Source: a virus. From it: 47,928 nucleotides of DNA. The stretch's first letter is position 1; each line of letters begins with the position of its first letter. The notes below the pieces were generated by a model that searched no databases, was not told the origin of the DNA, and worked only from the letters and a program-made list of their open reading frames with translations. This document shows positions 7,887 through 16,489 of the stretch, in pieces. The stretch covers positions 1 to 47,928 of the IMG/VR virus record IMGVR_UViG_3300025410_000030; one strand, given 5' to 3'. Both the position numbers and the translations under genes were made by a program.

Positions 7887-7974
7887 GGAAGCATGGCTGA
7901 GAGGCTAAAGGCACCGGTTTGCTAAACCGGCAGCGGTTCGCCGCTCGTAGGTTCGAATCCTACTGCTTCCGCCA
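7887..7974 (+). tRNA. tRNA-Ser (GCT)
   Basis: Class II tRNA with the long variable arm expected for serine (CAGCGGTTCGCCGCT region). Acceptor GGAAGCA/TGCTTCC, anticodon stem ACCGG..CCGGC region around loop TTGCTAA, T arm with GGTTCGAATCC, discriminator G, and encoded CCA. The anticodon GCT reads AGC/AGT. Confidence 0.94.
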
Positions 7975-7991
7975 TAAATAAAAGGATGATT

Positions 7992-8420
7992 ATGACCACT
8001 AGAGTCTATACTGGAGGGACATTCGATATGTTCCATCCTGGCCATGTTAATCTATTAAGACGATGCAGAGAAATATCCGGTCCAGACGGTCACGTAACGG
8101 TTTCTCTTAACACAGATGAATTTATTGAACAATATAAGGGCAAAAGGCCGGTCTGTAATTTTACTGAGCGTAGAGATGTGCTTCTGAGCTGTAAATATGT
8201 CGATGAAGTCGTGGCGAACATCGGTGGTGTTAATTCTAAGATCTCCGTAGAGCTCTGTATGCCTGATTATATAGTTATTGGGTCAGACTGGGCCGAAAGG
8301 GACTACTACAAGCAAATGGGATTTGATCAGAAGTGGCTTAATGAGCATAATATTGGGCTCGTCTATGTTCCATATACACCCGGCGTTTCTTCCACTGATA
8401 TTAAGAAGAGAATGTCTTGA
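7992..8420 (+). CDS. TagD-like cytidylyltransferase family protein
   Basis: 142 residues, a complete small nucleotidyltransferase. YTGGTFDMFHPGHVNLL carries the HxGH nucleotide-binding motif (H15, H18), and GVSSTDIKKR near the C-terminus matches the (I/V)SST-x-I-x-x-R signature. Family members such as glycerol-3-phosphate cytidylyltransferase use CTP to activate a phosphorylated alcohol or sugar for teichoic acid or surface polymers. The ATG at 7992 is chosen because AAAGG lies at proper distance; the ATG six bases upstream touches that site. The next gene overlaps its stop. The acceptor substrate is not determinable. Confidence 0.85.
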   Translation: MTTRVYTGGTFDMFHPGHVNLLRRCREISGPDGHVTVSLNTDEFIEQYKGKRPVCNFTERRDVLLSCKYVDEVVANIGGVNSKISVELCMPDYIVIGSDWAERDYYKQMGFDQKWLNEHNIGLVYVPYTPGVSSTDIKKRMS

Positions 8421-8965
8421 AAGAACTGATTGTGGTTGCCACTTCTCCTGGCAGGGAAGAATGGGCTAAAGATTGTTCAGAATCTATAAAAAGACCGCAT
8501 ATGGTTCTAAGTATATACGGTTATGAACTTGGTAAGATCAAGTGGCTTTATGAAAACACTAATTTAGATAGATTTGCCATTTTACAAGATAGTGTTGTTA
8601 TAACAAACCCAGATATTTTTGATAAAATTTGGGATACTCCAGGCAGTATCTGTCTCCATCACGAAGCACGCCATATGAGCTGCTATCTCGGTGTATACGA
8701 AAGAAAAGTCTTAGACAAGATTGATATACCAGTTATAAATACAAAAGATGCATCAGTATTTAATGAGAGTGCCTGGATAACCAATTATCTACAGGCTGCT
8801 GATGAGACTGTTTGCTTTGACACTGACGGATCCTTTGGGGCCATAGAACCTCGTCATGGCAGAGACAATCTTATATACTCCAATAGTTTTTTAATAAAAT
8901 ATAGGGGGAATTGGGGGCAGTTACCATTCGACGGGAGTGACCCACAAGACGCAAAGGAAAAATAA
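8417..8965 (+). CDS. Glycosyltransferase-like protein (GT-A type, tentative)
   Basis: 182 residues starting at TTG, which overlaps the preceding TGA. The beginning (KELIVVATSPGREEW) and the FAILQDSVVITNP section look like the beta strands and DxD-like metal site of nucleotide-sugar transferases with a GT-A fold, but only one Asp of that site is clear (D58). A conserved-looking FGAIEPRHGRDNL follows. Overlap with the cytidylyltransferase suggests that they act together on an activated sugar or alcohol. The family assignment is weak; an unrelated alpha/beta enzyme cannot be excluded. Confidence 0.5.
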   Translation: MKELIVVATSPGREEWAKDCSESIKRPHMVLSIYGYELGKIKWLYENTNLDRFAILQDSVVITNPDIFDKIWDTPGSICLHHEARHMSCYLGVYERKVLDKIDIPVINTKDASVFNESAWITNYLQAADETVCFDTDGSFGAIEPRHGRDNLIYSNSFLIKYRGNWGQLPFDGSDPQDAKEK

Positions 8966-9117
8966 TGGACAAAAAAGAGATAAAATTCAATATTCCAATG
9001 AGATTATTTGCTAGAATAGAGAGGGTAGCAGATTCTTTAGGATATAATGATGTGGATGAATTTATGAGCTATTACATGAGTCTTAATTTCCAAGTTTTTG
9101 ATACTCCTGAAGAGTAG
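8965..9117 (+). CDS. Small ribbon-helix-helix-like protein
   Basis: 50 residues beginning MDKKEIKFNIPMRLFARIER, then VADSLGYNDVDEFMSYYMS. A short strand followed by two helices, with a basic residue pattern on the strand, is the layout of MetJ/Arc/CopG DNA-binding proteins. It begins within the stop codon of the previous gene (TAATG). If real, it could be a small transcriptional regulator; no operator can be assigned. Confidence 0.5.
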   Translation: MDKKEIKFNIPMRLFARIERVADSLGYNDVDEFMSYYMSLNFQVFDTPEE

Positions 9118-9126
9118 TAGCATAGA

Positions 9127-9197
9127 TCTGGGGTAGTGTAAAGGTAGCACGCAACTCTTTGAAAGTTGTAGCCCTCGTTCGACCCGAGGCCCCAGAG
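9127..9197 (+). tRNA. tRNA-Gln (TTG)
   Basis: Acceptor TCTGGGG/CCCCAGA, anticodon stem CAACT/AGTTG with loop CTTTGAA, T arm CCTCG-TTCGACC-CGAGG, discriminator G. The anticodon is TTG. CCA is not encoded (CAC follows). The D arm is short but pairs. It begins the second tRNA group, which fills the 370-base interval between coding genes. Confidence 0.88.
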
Positions 9198-9199
9198 CA

Positions 9200-9232
9200 C
9201 TGAGAATTGGGGTTCGGTTCCCTATTCCTCAG
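9200..9232 (+). other. tRNA-like minihelix (acceptor plus T arm only)
   Basis: CTGAGAA and TTCCTCAG form an imperfect acceptor-like stem stacked directly on TGGGG-TTCGGTT-CCCTA, which has the length and TTC loop of a T arm. There is no space for D or anticodon arms. It lies between the Gln and Tyr tRNAs. It is either a decayed tRNA that lost its middle or a processed hairpin within the tRNA transcript. Confidence 0.4.
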
Positions 9233-9237
9233 CAAAT

Positions 9238-9321
9238 CGATGGGTGGCGGAGTGGCCAAAGGAATCTGGCTGTAAACTAGCTCCTTCGGGTACGGGAGTT
9301 CGAATCTCTCTCCATCGACCA
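9238..9321 (+). tRNA. tRNA-Tyr (GTA)
   Basis: Acceptor CGATGGG/TCCATCG, D arm, anticodon loop CTGTAAA giving GTA, a long variable arm (CTCCTTCGGGTACGGG region) as expected for bacterial tyrosine tRNA, T arm with GTTCGAATC, discriminator A, and encoded CCA. Confidence 0.92.
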
Positions 9322-9322
9322 A

Positions 9323-9401
9323 CCGGGTAGGAGCGACGTTGGTAGTTGCTGGCATTCTTATAAAGTGTTGATCCCTGGTTCGATTCCAGGTGCCCGGACC
9401 A
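9323..9401 (+). tRNA. tRNA-Ile (TAT)
   Basis: Acceptor CCGGGTA/TGCCCGG, anticodon stem GCATT/AGTGT with loop CTTATAA, T arm CCTGG-TTCGATT-CCAGG, discriminator A, encoded CCA. The anticodon TAT reads AUA, a codon this phage uses often. Position 8 appears to be G instead of the usual T, so the fold there is slightly irregular. Confidence 0.85.
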
Positions 9402-9487
9402 TTTAAAACCATATTCAGCGTGTATGAGTTAATAGGGAATACCACCCTTTGTCCAGCGCCTTTTTAGGCAGAATAAGGAGCAACACG

Positions 9488-9877
9488 ATGACCTCGATGT
9501 TCGACTACGACGATTCAGTAAACTTGGCATGGGATGCCAAAATCGCGGGTAAGAGTCTTATCGCCGCAAAGCATGATCTATTAACCAAGACCGGTGAGTT
9601 CCTTTTTCTTGCGCATAGCCCTAGGGAGCTTGCTCTGCGTATGCAGATGGTCGAAGAGGATATCGAGAAGATTGCGTACCGCAAACTTGCCAACATCAGT
9701 GATTCTAAGGCCAAGTTGGTCCGTGCTGTCTATGAAGAGTGGCAGATCCGCCACGCCCACTGCCCTTCGTGCTCTGGACAATCAGGCGATCTGGACGCCG
9801 GAAAGCGCGATTATAACAGCGACAGTTACGTCGATGCTCTCCACCACCCGGAGCACCCAGACACGGTTAATAAGTAA
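9488..9877 (+). CDS. Hypothetical protein with CPSC motif
   Basis: 129 residues from the ATG preceded by a clear AAGGAG seven bases upstream; an upstream in-frame TTG lacks such a site. The body is helical (for example ALRMQMVEEDIEKIAYRKLA) and the C-terminal third carries HAHCPSC, a possible half metal site, then a polar tail with several His. It is the first gene after the tRNAs and precedes the zinc-knuckle gene series. Family unknown. Confidence 0.68.
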   Translation: MTSMFDYDDSVNLAWDAKIAGKSLIAAKHDLLTKTGEFLFLAHSPRELALRMQMVEEDIEKIAYRKLANISDSKAKLVRAVYEEWQIRHAHCPSCSGQSGDLDAGKRDYNSDSYVDALHHPEHPDTVNK

Positions 9878-9902
9878 TTAATCTAATTTAAGTTAGGTTA
9901 AT

Positions 9903-11345
9903 ATGAAATTTAATTCAAGCAGAGTAGAGAGATCAACCAACCCCGAGACCGGGGAGTCTGCCTACATCCCATTTTGGATGGGGAAGCCTGATGTAAAGTC
10001 TAGGGATATTACTCCAAGCCAAGAGTATGATAGAAATAGGGACATCCTATATCGTTTTAAGAAAAATACGATGGGTGAGCACAAAGACGCATGTTCTTTC
10101 TGCTTGGAAAAGGATTGTAAAGGGTATAACGGTCTAGGGTTCGGGATCCACTTCGTACCTGGGAAACTGCCAGAACGCCAGCAAAACCCTCCAGAAGAGA
10201 AGGTTCATGCGTCGCTGGAAGACGCTTATAAATCTCTCCTGCAAGAGATGGAATCTGATCCTGATAGATTCCCAATAAAGTTTACAAAAAAGGCCGGTAT
10301 TGTTACCGTAACTCTTCGGAACAAGTCTTTTAATTCTAAAAGATCTTTTGTTGTACGTTCTCACTATCTAGATGATGACTACGAGGAAGCCCAGGCTGCT
10401 GCTGCACAGCCGGATAACTATTCTTTAATATCTGGCAAAGAAGAAGCAACGCACTTTGATAAATACTTTAGCAAGGACGATCCCGAAGACGTTGGATCTT
10501 TACCGGACTACAGCGATTTGGATGATGATACTCCATACGAAAATGAGTTCAGTAGTTTTGATAGTGGCCCAGAAAGAATAGATAAAGAAGAAGATAACTT
10601 GGTTTGCCCCACTTGTACGGGGATGTCAAAACACAACACGGATGGTAACCATATTTTTACCGGTGATCCACATTGTTCCGGTTGTTCTGATGACAATTGT
10701 TCTGGAAGCAAAACAACCGTCGGTGTGCACTGCCCCAGTTGCAAGAACGAAGAGAATTGTGATGGTAAAAAGCGTTATGAATGGGTAGGCGAAAACAAAG
10801 AAAAAGTTTGCCCTACCTGCAATAACTCCGGAGAAATCACTTTTGATCAAATGAGAGCTATTGAGCTCGCTAAACACGAGGGTAGAGACCCTTTAGAGTT
10901 ATCTAATAGTTCTTCTTTCGTAGACAGAGATAAAGATGCCGAGGGCGTTCACGAAGAGCAATACGACAAGAAGGATCTAGAGAACCCTATCGTCCAGAGC
11001 ACCTTACCAGAATCCTCAAACAAAACACGTGCTTCGACAGAGGTCTTTAACCCACAGATTTCCAGTGCTATATTAAATAGAATACAGAAAAGAAAGCTTA
11101 CAAAAGAGCCCGATGTCAATCTAGCTATAACTGGTACGCCCACTTCTTCTGCTGAAGTAAAGCACGGGAAAAGCTGTAAGTGTAATGGCACCGGTAGATT
11201 GGGCGAAAAAGAGATTGGTGATCTGATCAATACCGATGATTATAAGAAAGGTATCGCTAATATTGTGACGACCTTTTCTGGTGAAGAGAAAAAGCGTAAG
11301 TTGGCTGAATTCGTAAAACAACAATATGCGTGTAAAGGTGAATGA
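9903..11345 (+). CDS. Large hypothetical protein with zinc-knuckle cluster
   Basis: 480 residues of unknown function. An N-terminal CxxC cluster (C64, C67, C72) is followed by an acidic middle, then a dense cysteine region from 235 to 306: CPTC, CSGC, a further Cys, CPSC, a further Cys, and CPTC. A last CKCNGTG motif is at 425. CxxC followed by Gly-rich turns resembles the zinc-binding region of DnaJ, but there is no J domain. It may be structural metal binding in a virion or a chaperone-like role; neither is shown. The stop overlaps the next start. Confidence 0.68.
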   Translation: MKFNSSRVERSTNPETGESAYIPFWMGKPDVKSRDITPSQEYDRNRDILYRFKKNTMGEHKDACSFCLEKDCKGYNGLGFGIHFVPGKLPERQQNPPEEKVHASLEDAYKSLLQEMESDPDRFPIKFTKKAGIVTVTLRNKSFNSKRSFVVRSHYLDDDYEEAQAAAAQPDNYSLISGKEEATHFDKYFSKDDPEDVGSLPDYSDLDDDTPYENEFSSFDSGPERIDKEEDNLVCPTCTGMSKHNTDGNHIFTGDPHCSGCSDDNCSGSKTTVGVHCPSCKNEENCDGKKRYEWVGENKEKVCPTCNNSGEITFDQMRAIELAKHEGRDPLELSNSSSFVDRDKDAEGVHEEQYDKKDLENPIVQSTLPESSNKTRASTEVFNPQISSAILNRIQKRKLTKEPDVNLAITGTPTSSAEVKHGKSCKCNGTGRLGEKEIGDLINTDDYKKGIANIVTTFSGEEKKRKLAEFVKQQYACKGE

Positions 11346-11989
11346 TGGCACACGCTTACGGTAATAAAAAAGCAGAATGCGTTATCCACGTAGCAAAAAA
11401 GAACCTTTCTAGCAAGTTGTTTGATGAACAGTTTGGCCATTTAGGGCCATGCGATGACGTTGACCGTAGTTCTCCAGGGTTCCTTGAATCAGCGCTAGAG
11501 AACGCTGGCGAGGATGTTGTTGAACAACTCGCAAACAAAGCCGAGCGGCCAAAGGGCGAGATCCAGCTCACTCCTGGAGGCAATGCTCTTCACTACTATT
11601 GCAAAAATCATGCTCAAGAAGGTAGAAAAAGTATAGAGTTTACAGAAAGAGCTTTACAGAACATTAGACCGATCTTGAATGACCGAGAACCGATCAATAT
11701 AAAAAGAAGATTTATTGATCGTAAAAACGTTAAAAAAGAGAAGGCTATTTCTTACTATAACCGTCTTTTGAGAGCTATGCATATCAACAAGACTATTACT
11801 AACAATGAACAAGATTCCCCAGAAGAAGCCATTTATGGAATTTCTTCTGACGCACCAGAACACGATCTTGTTCCATCGCTATATAACAGCGGTAGCGACA
11901 TCCCGAGACCGTCTGTACGCAAAGCTCCTCAAGCACAACCTAGTAATAATGAAGAAGAAATGCCTATCACAATGCCATGGGAAAATTAA
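11342..11989 (+). CDS. Hypothetical protein of zinc-knuckle gene series
   Basis: 215 residues. It starts within the stop of the previous gene (ATGA) and ends within the start of the next (TAATG). The N-terminal half has scattered Cys and His (CVIHVAKK, GPCDD, HYYCKNH) that could form one zinc site. The C-terminal half is basic and then proline-rich. No recognised family. Tight coupling on both sides suggests it is made together with the two large cysteine-rich proteins around it. Confidence 0.65.
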   Translation: MMAHAYGNKKAECVIHVAKKNLSSKLFDEQFGHLGPCDDVDRSSPGFLESALENAGEDVVEQLANKAERPKGEIQLTPGGNALHYYCKNHAQEGRKSIEFTERALQNIRPILNDREPINIKRRFIDRKNVKKEKAISYYNRLLRAMHINKTITNNEQDSPEEAIYGISSDAPEHDLVPSLYNSGSDIPRPSVRKAPQAQPSNNEEEMPITMPWEN

Positions 11990-14373
11990 TGTTTAAATTT
12001 ACTTTTGATGGGAACAACATAAAGACAGCAGCGGCGAAGCCGGGTCGCCGTGCGCCCGTAAACATTCAGCATTACATCAATGCCAAAGAGAGTAAGAAAA
12101 GCCTAAGAGCAGCCGCCCAGAGTCAAAGAGATGAAGAATCTCGCCTAGCTGAGATGGATGCTCCATTTGCTTTACATAACGGTGATTCTTGGGAAATAAT
12201 CCACTCATCTTTGCCTAAATATAGCGGGAAAAGTAAAAGAGGCACCCCTTACGCTCGTCAACTAAAGTCTTTGCTGAGAAAAAACAATAGTGGCTACGAA
12301 AGAGTCCTTTTATCTCCTTCTGACTTTACTCCTCTACTCAATGATAAGAAACTTAAGCCTTATAATGGTAAGTTAGAGGGTTTTAGGCCGTCCGGATCCA
12401 GCGTTAGCAGACAAACCACTAAATTCCTGCGCACGATAGACAACGCTCGGGCAGCTGACAATCAGGGTGCACCAGTCTCAGATAATACGAATGGGACTTT
12501 AGACCCGGACGATCCAATAAATCTTATTAGAACTCATCGGCGCGGTGCCTTACGACGAATGTTAAATTCATACGCTCCGTTCAAATCTGGTAAAAATCTT
12601 TGTGTTTGTGGAGAAACCCAAGAGAATCACGTAAGCCCGAGCTCTGCGAGAGAACACCACGAGAAAACTGGTGAGCACCTAGAGATACATGATTATTTGC
12701 CACAGACAATAGGCTTCGGTGACGCTGGTCACGAAATCCGTGCGAAGCGTTCTCCGCATCTCTTTTCAATGAGACCGGACAGATCTGGTAACGTAAGGCT
12801 ATTAAAAGCATTTGATAAAGAGGATGGTCCAAGAACTGAGCAGATGCCAGTCGTTCGTGTTGGTCTCGAGGCTGATGAATACACTCGTTATACGCGATCT
12901 GAATACGCCCAAGAAGGTAAAGGCCAACGCATACAAAGAGCCATCAGTTCTGTAACGAACGCTTTAAAAAAGTGCCCAGCATGTAATGGAACAAAAAAGA
13001 TAAATCCTGATCAAAATGAAAATGCTGTCGATTGCGGAGATTGTTCTGTAGATAAAATTGTCTATAAAGAAAAAGTTGGCGAGGATGGTAAGCCGACTCT
13101 TGAGCCATATACGCGTGGTTTGGGCAACGGGAAACAAGAGTACATTAACCCAGATGATGCCCCAATTTGTAAAACATGCCGTGGAGAAAAGAAATTACAG
13201 GTTGCTGATCGTTCAAACAACACGACGATAGATTGCCCGGACTGTGATGTAACCGGTAGAGACACCTCGGCAATTACTTGTAACAATTGTCACTCAGAAA
13301 ATGGTGCCATAAGGTTAACAACAGATAATACATGCAAATCATGTTCAGGAAAAGGATTCTTTGAAACCACTGTTAAACCTTCATTCAAAAAGATAAAAAC
13401 AAACACTGATAGTGCTGAGAGACGCTCGGGCAATGCTAGATACGCGCTTGAATACAAAAGCGATACTTCTGCTGCAACAGGTGTGGACGCATGGAAGGCT
13501 CACGGGGATAAAGAATGCACGCGCTGCCATGGTGACGACGAGTCCCAGATGCCATCAACAGGGCTTCCTTGCAACTGCAGAATCACTAGTCATGAAGATT
13601 CTGATTCTTTGCCAAGTGGATTACGGCTTATACACCCCAACCACATAATTATTCCAGAGAATCACTATCAAAGAGCTTTGGCTAGAGCTTATGGCGGCAA
13701 TCTCTCTACTTCTCCACATGAGATTTCTCACGAGCCGAACTACATAGACCCCGACACTAATCAAACCCCTAGCCAGACCTACGGGATTGGTACGTCTCAA
13801 GAGTACAAGAATGGGACTAAAAAAATCCCTGATAGCGCCATTCTGGGTGTTTGGAGCCTTGGTAAGCAAATCCCACAGAAAGTTCTACAGAGACTCAATG
13901 ATAAGAGCCGCAAGAATTGGAGCAGCAAGAACGCAAAATTTACTGCGTCTAGCGCAGATTTGACGGACATTAAAACAGAACTAGAACAGATGCATACGTG
14001 GCCGGATCTTATCCCTTCAGAAAAAGCGACTGAAGGTAGCGTCATAGAGCGCCAACGTCAAAAAAGAATGCGCGTTAATCCGGAAGATTATCCATCGGAC
14101 GTTAAACCACATGTTTCTAAGGTTGAAAGAACCATGGCAGGATTACCAGATTATGAGCAGGGACGGTATAACGCCGACTTGGATGAAATCTATGAGAATG
14201 CTTCGTCAGGAGCTTTTGATCGTCTAGGATCCAATGTAGATAGATTATTGTCTAATGTAAAACGCTTTAGTGGGCCTGAGACACACGATAGACTATCAGA
14301 ATCGATATCTGGTCTGAAAGAGCTCGCTGGAAGAAAAGAATCTCCAAAGACTGAGGAATCAGCGAATGTCTAA
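11989..14373 (+). CDS. Very large hypothetical protein with DnaJ-like zinc knuckles
   Basis: 794 residues from the ATG sharing its first base with the preceding stop; an ATG 12 bases upstream would add four residues. After a basic N-terminal region, a LCVCGE motif lies near 205. From about 329 to 530 there is a cysteine-rich run of CPAC, CGDC, CKTCRG, CPDC, CNNC, CKSCSGKG, CTRC and CNC, spaced like several zinc ribbons or a DnaJ central domain. The remainder is polar with basic helices. I cannot name a family or an enzyme motif. Confidence 0.68.
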   Translation: MFKFTFDGNNIKTAAAKPGRRAPVNIQHYINAKESKKSLRAAAQSQRDEESRLAEMDAPFALHNGDSWEIIHSSLPKYSGKSKRGTPYARQLKSLLRKNNSGYERVLLSPSDFTPLLNDKKLKPYNGKLEGFRPSGSSVSRQTTKFLRTIDNARAADNQGAPVSDNTNGTLDPDDPINLIRTHRRGALRRMLNSYAPFKSGKNLCVCGETQENHVSPSSAREHHEKTGEHLEIHDYLPQTIGFGDAGHEIRAKRSPHLFSMRPDRSGNVRLLKAFDKEDGPRTEQMPVVRVGLEADEYTRYTRSEYAQEGKGQRIQRAISSVTNALKKCPACNGTKKINPDQNENAVDCGDCSVDKIVYKEKVGEDGKPTLEPYTRGLGNGKQEYINPDDAPICKTCRGEKKLQVADRSNNTTIDCPDCDVTGRDTSAITCNNCHSENGAIRLTTDNTCKSCSGKGFFETTVKPSFKKIKTNTDSAERRSGNARYALEYKSDTSAATGVDAWKAHGDKECTRCHGDDESQMPSTGLPCNCRITSHEDSDSLPSGLRLIHPNHIIIPENHYQRALARAYGGNLSTSPHEISHEPNYIDPDTNQTPSQTYGIGTSQEYKNGTKKIPDSAILGVWSLGKQIPQKVLQRLNDKSRKNWSSKNAKFTASSADLTDIKTELEQMHTWPDLIPSEKATEGSVIERQRQKRMRVNPEDYPSDVKPHVSKVERTMAGLPDYEQGRYNADLDEIYENASSGAFDRLGSNVDRLLSNVKRFSGPETHDRLSESISGLKELAGRKESPKTEESANV

Positions 14374-16489
14374 TAAGTTTAACTCAAAATATGCTGCCGA
14401 CGTAACGGAGACTTCGTTCTCTCCGAGCGACCCAGAGCTAGAGCAAGCTGGCATTTCTGCTACGCCAACTAATACTTATAATAGTAGAGAGCTTGAGGAA
14501 CCAGAGGGCCGTCCAAAGTTCACTCAACTTGAAACAACAACGAGAGAAGAAGTCAGCAGACCTCCGCTTGTCTATTATGGTCCAGATAAGAACATGGACC
14601 CAGAGGATCGTATAGAGAGAATCAAAACGGATCCGGAGGCTTTTGCTGAAAAGGAGAAGGCGTTCCATCAGCGTTCTCAGAGGACTCCAGAGCAACGTTC
14701 TAGAATGTCTCGATTTCGTCAGAATATTAGCGATAGGCACACGATCAAAGCAGTTTTCGCGGCTATCGACAGATCAGCACGAGAGTTATATCCATGCCCA
14801 GAATGTGGCGGAGCCTTCAACGGAGGCAAACCAGTTTTGCCTACGGAAAGAAGACACGAGAGAGAATTTTGTCAAACGTGCGCCAACACCGGGCATACGA
14901 TAATATCTCCAGAGACAGGTTTCTTTGATCTAGAAAGAAAAGCTGCTATACACAATGCACACGTAAGTTTTCATAATAAATGGTGCAATCAAACAAAGTG
15001 CCACAAAAATTGTGGATTAAACAAAACTGGGTTAGTTGATCAATTACGTAGACAGCACATAGACTCTGAGGACAGCCGTTTCAATGAAGAAGCCGCTGTC
15101 TTGAAGAGAGAAAAGGGTAGAGATCTTAAGCCAGAAGAGGTTGCTCAAATCGCGCCGAGAGAACCATTGCAGCGTAAGCATACTCACGCCGAACCGGGCG
15201 CAGCTGAAAACGTGATCGAAACTGTTGGGCCAGTGGCTCTTATTGATCATTTTAAGCCAATGACCTCTGCTCATCTATTGGGCGGTCGTGAGCACAGTGA
15301 TATTACTATGGACGACCACGTTCTAATCACAAATTATGATACTACTAACCCAAATGCTTCTATAACATCCAATGAGAAAGAAAAGATGTTTGAGACGTAT
15401 CGACCGTCCCAGTGGGGAGCTACTGATACGAGCAAAGAACAGGAAGAAAACGGTAAATCTCATAAAAATAGATTCTTTAAGATACCATTTACACGTAGAC
15501 CAATAAGAGATGAATCAGTACGCGTCAAAGGGTTTACGGATCCTCAAACAACCGGTATTGTTACCGGTCTGTCGGCAGATGGAAGATCCGCAAAAGTTGT
15601 AGAGTTTGGTACCCCATCTGATGTAAGAATCGAAGAACGCAACACCAGAATGAATGGTCGTCCTGATAAAGTAATCAGGAATAATACCATGGAAGCCATT
15701 AATGATACAAACGAGCCAGCGAAAAAACCAGAAGATACCGAAAAAAATGCAAAGAGAAGCAAATTCAAACAACAGGTAGCTTATTTGTATAGCAAGATCG
15801 CTCCGTTAAGAACAGAAAGATCACCCGTAGAAAAGCGCGAAGCAGCCGTCTCTTACCACCCGGTAGAGAATCTCGCAAGAATGTCAGACATTACTTACCC
15901 GTTAGTAGCTACGGTTGGGCATACCCATGAAAAAGTTGCCCGAAAAGACTTAAAAATCTCTACCAATAATCAGTTCTATTCTAAAAGCAAGATTGTAACT
16001 GCAAAGGTAATTCGTAGAAAAGGTTTGGGTCACAGCCCAGAAGAGATCCGAGATACGATAAGTAATACTATTAATAATGAGGCCAGAAGAGAACTAAAAA
16101 GATGGGGTACACGAACTAATAAAGTTTTGGGCATAAGTAGAAACGATCCAGAAAGTCTTCTCCCACACGAAACGGGAGCAGAGATCTCTGAACAAAGTGG
16201 AGCTCCAAAGAGACGTAAGTTCTCCCCTCCTAAAAAGTCTGTATCACCAGGTGATTTGTTCAGCATTGGTGAATCCGGAGCCTCTATCCCCATGGCTGAA
16301 TTGCCGCCCGAGATAAACCCAGTTAATTCTGAAGAGGGTATAAACGAAGCGATAGATGTTGTAAGAAAAGGCTTGGGCGGTAGAGAGCTAACACCTGAAG
16401 AGCACGCTACTGCTAGAAATAATATAAAACAGCGCGGTCACATAAACGGTGCTTTAGACGATGATTACGAGGAAGACGATGACGAATAA
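14366..16489 (+). CDS. Large hypothetical protein with zinc ribbon
   Basis: 707 residues, start overlapping the preceding stop by eight bases. One well-formed zinc ribbon is visible near 147-171 (CPECGGAF and FCQTCANTG), followed by a His/Cys-rich stretch (WCNQTKCHKNC). The middle holds a likely small beta barrel (TGIVTGLSADGRSAKVVEFG). The C-terminus is strongly acidic. Like its neighbours it begins MSNKFNSKYA, similar to the MKFNSSR opening of the first large gene in the series, hinting at a shared N-terminal signal. Unknown function. Confidence 0.67.
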   Translation: MSNKFNSKYAADVTETSFSPSDPELEQAGISATPTNTYNSRELEEPEGRPKFTQLETTTREEVSRPPLVYYGPDKNMDPEDRIERIKTDPEAFAEKEKAFHQRSQRTPEQRSRMSRFRQNISDRHTIKAVFAAIDRSARELYPCPECGGAFNGGKPVLPTERRHEREFCQTCANTGHTIISPETGFFDLERKAAIHNAHVSFHNKWCNQTKCHKNCGLNKTGLVDQLRRQHIDSEDSRFNEEAAVLKREKGRDLKPEEVAQIAPREPLQRKHTHAEPGAAENVIETVGPVALIDHFKPMTSAHLLGGREHSDITMDDHVLITNYDTTNPNASITSNEKEKMFETYRPSQWGATDTSKEQEENGKSHKNRFFKIPFTRRPIRDESVRVKGFTDPQTTGIVTGLSADGRSAKVVEFGTPSDVRIEERNTRMNGRPDKVIRNNTMEAINDTNEPAKKPEDTEKNAKRSKFKQQVAYLYSKIAPLRTERSPVEKREAAVSYHPVENLARMSDITYPLVATVGHTHEKVARKDLKISTNNQFYSKSKIVTAKVIRRKGLGHSPEEIRDTISNTINNEARRELKRWGTRTNKVLGISRNDPESLLPHETGAEISEQSGAPKRRKFSPPKKSVSPGDLFSIGESGASIPMAELPPEINPVNSEEGINEAIDVVRKGLGGRELTPEEHATARNNIKQRGHINGALDDDYEEDDDE

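Noticed and set aside
9083-9445. 120-codon open frame on the - strand across the tRNA group
   Set aside because: It is the complement of three clear tRNAs; the apparent peptide is a product of tRNA sequence.
9402-9487. Terminator after the tRNA group
   Set aside because: Only a very short GCC/GGC hairpin is present with no run of T after it.
11977-14373. Terminase large subunit in the 794-residue protein
   Set aside because: No Walker A/B motif or nuclease acidic triad is visible; the cysteine clusters are unlike terminases.
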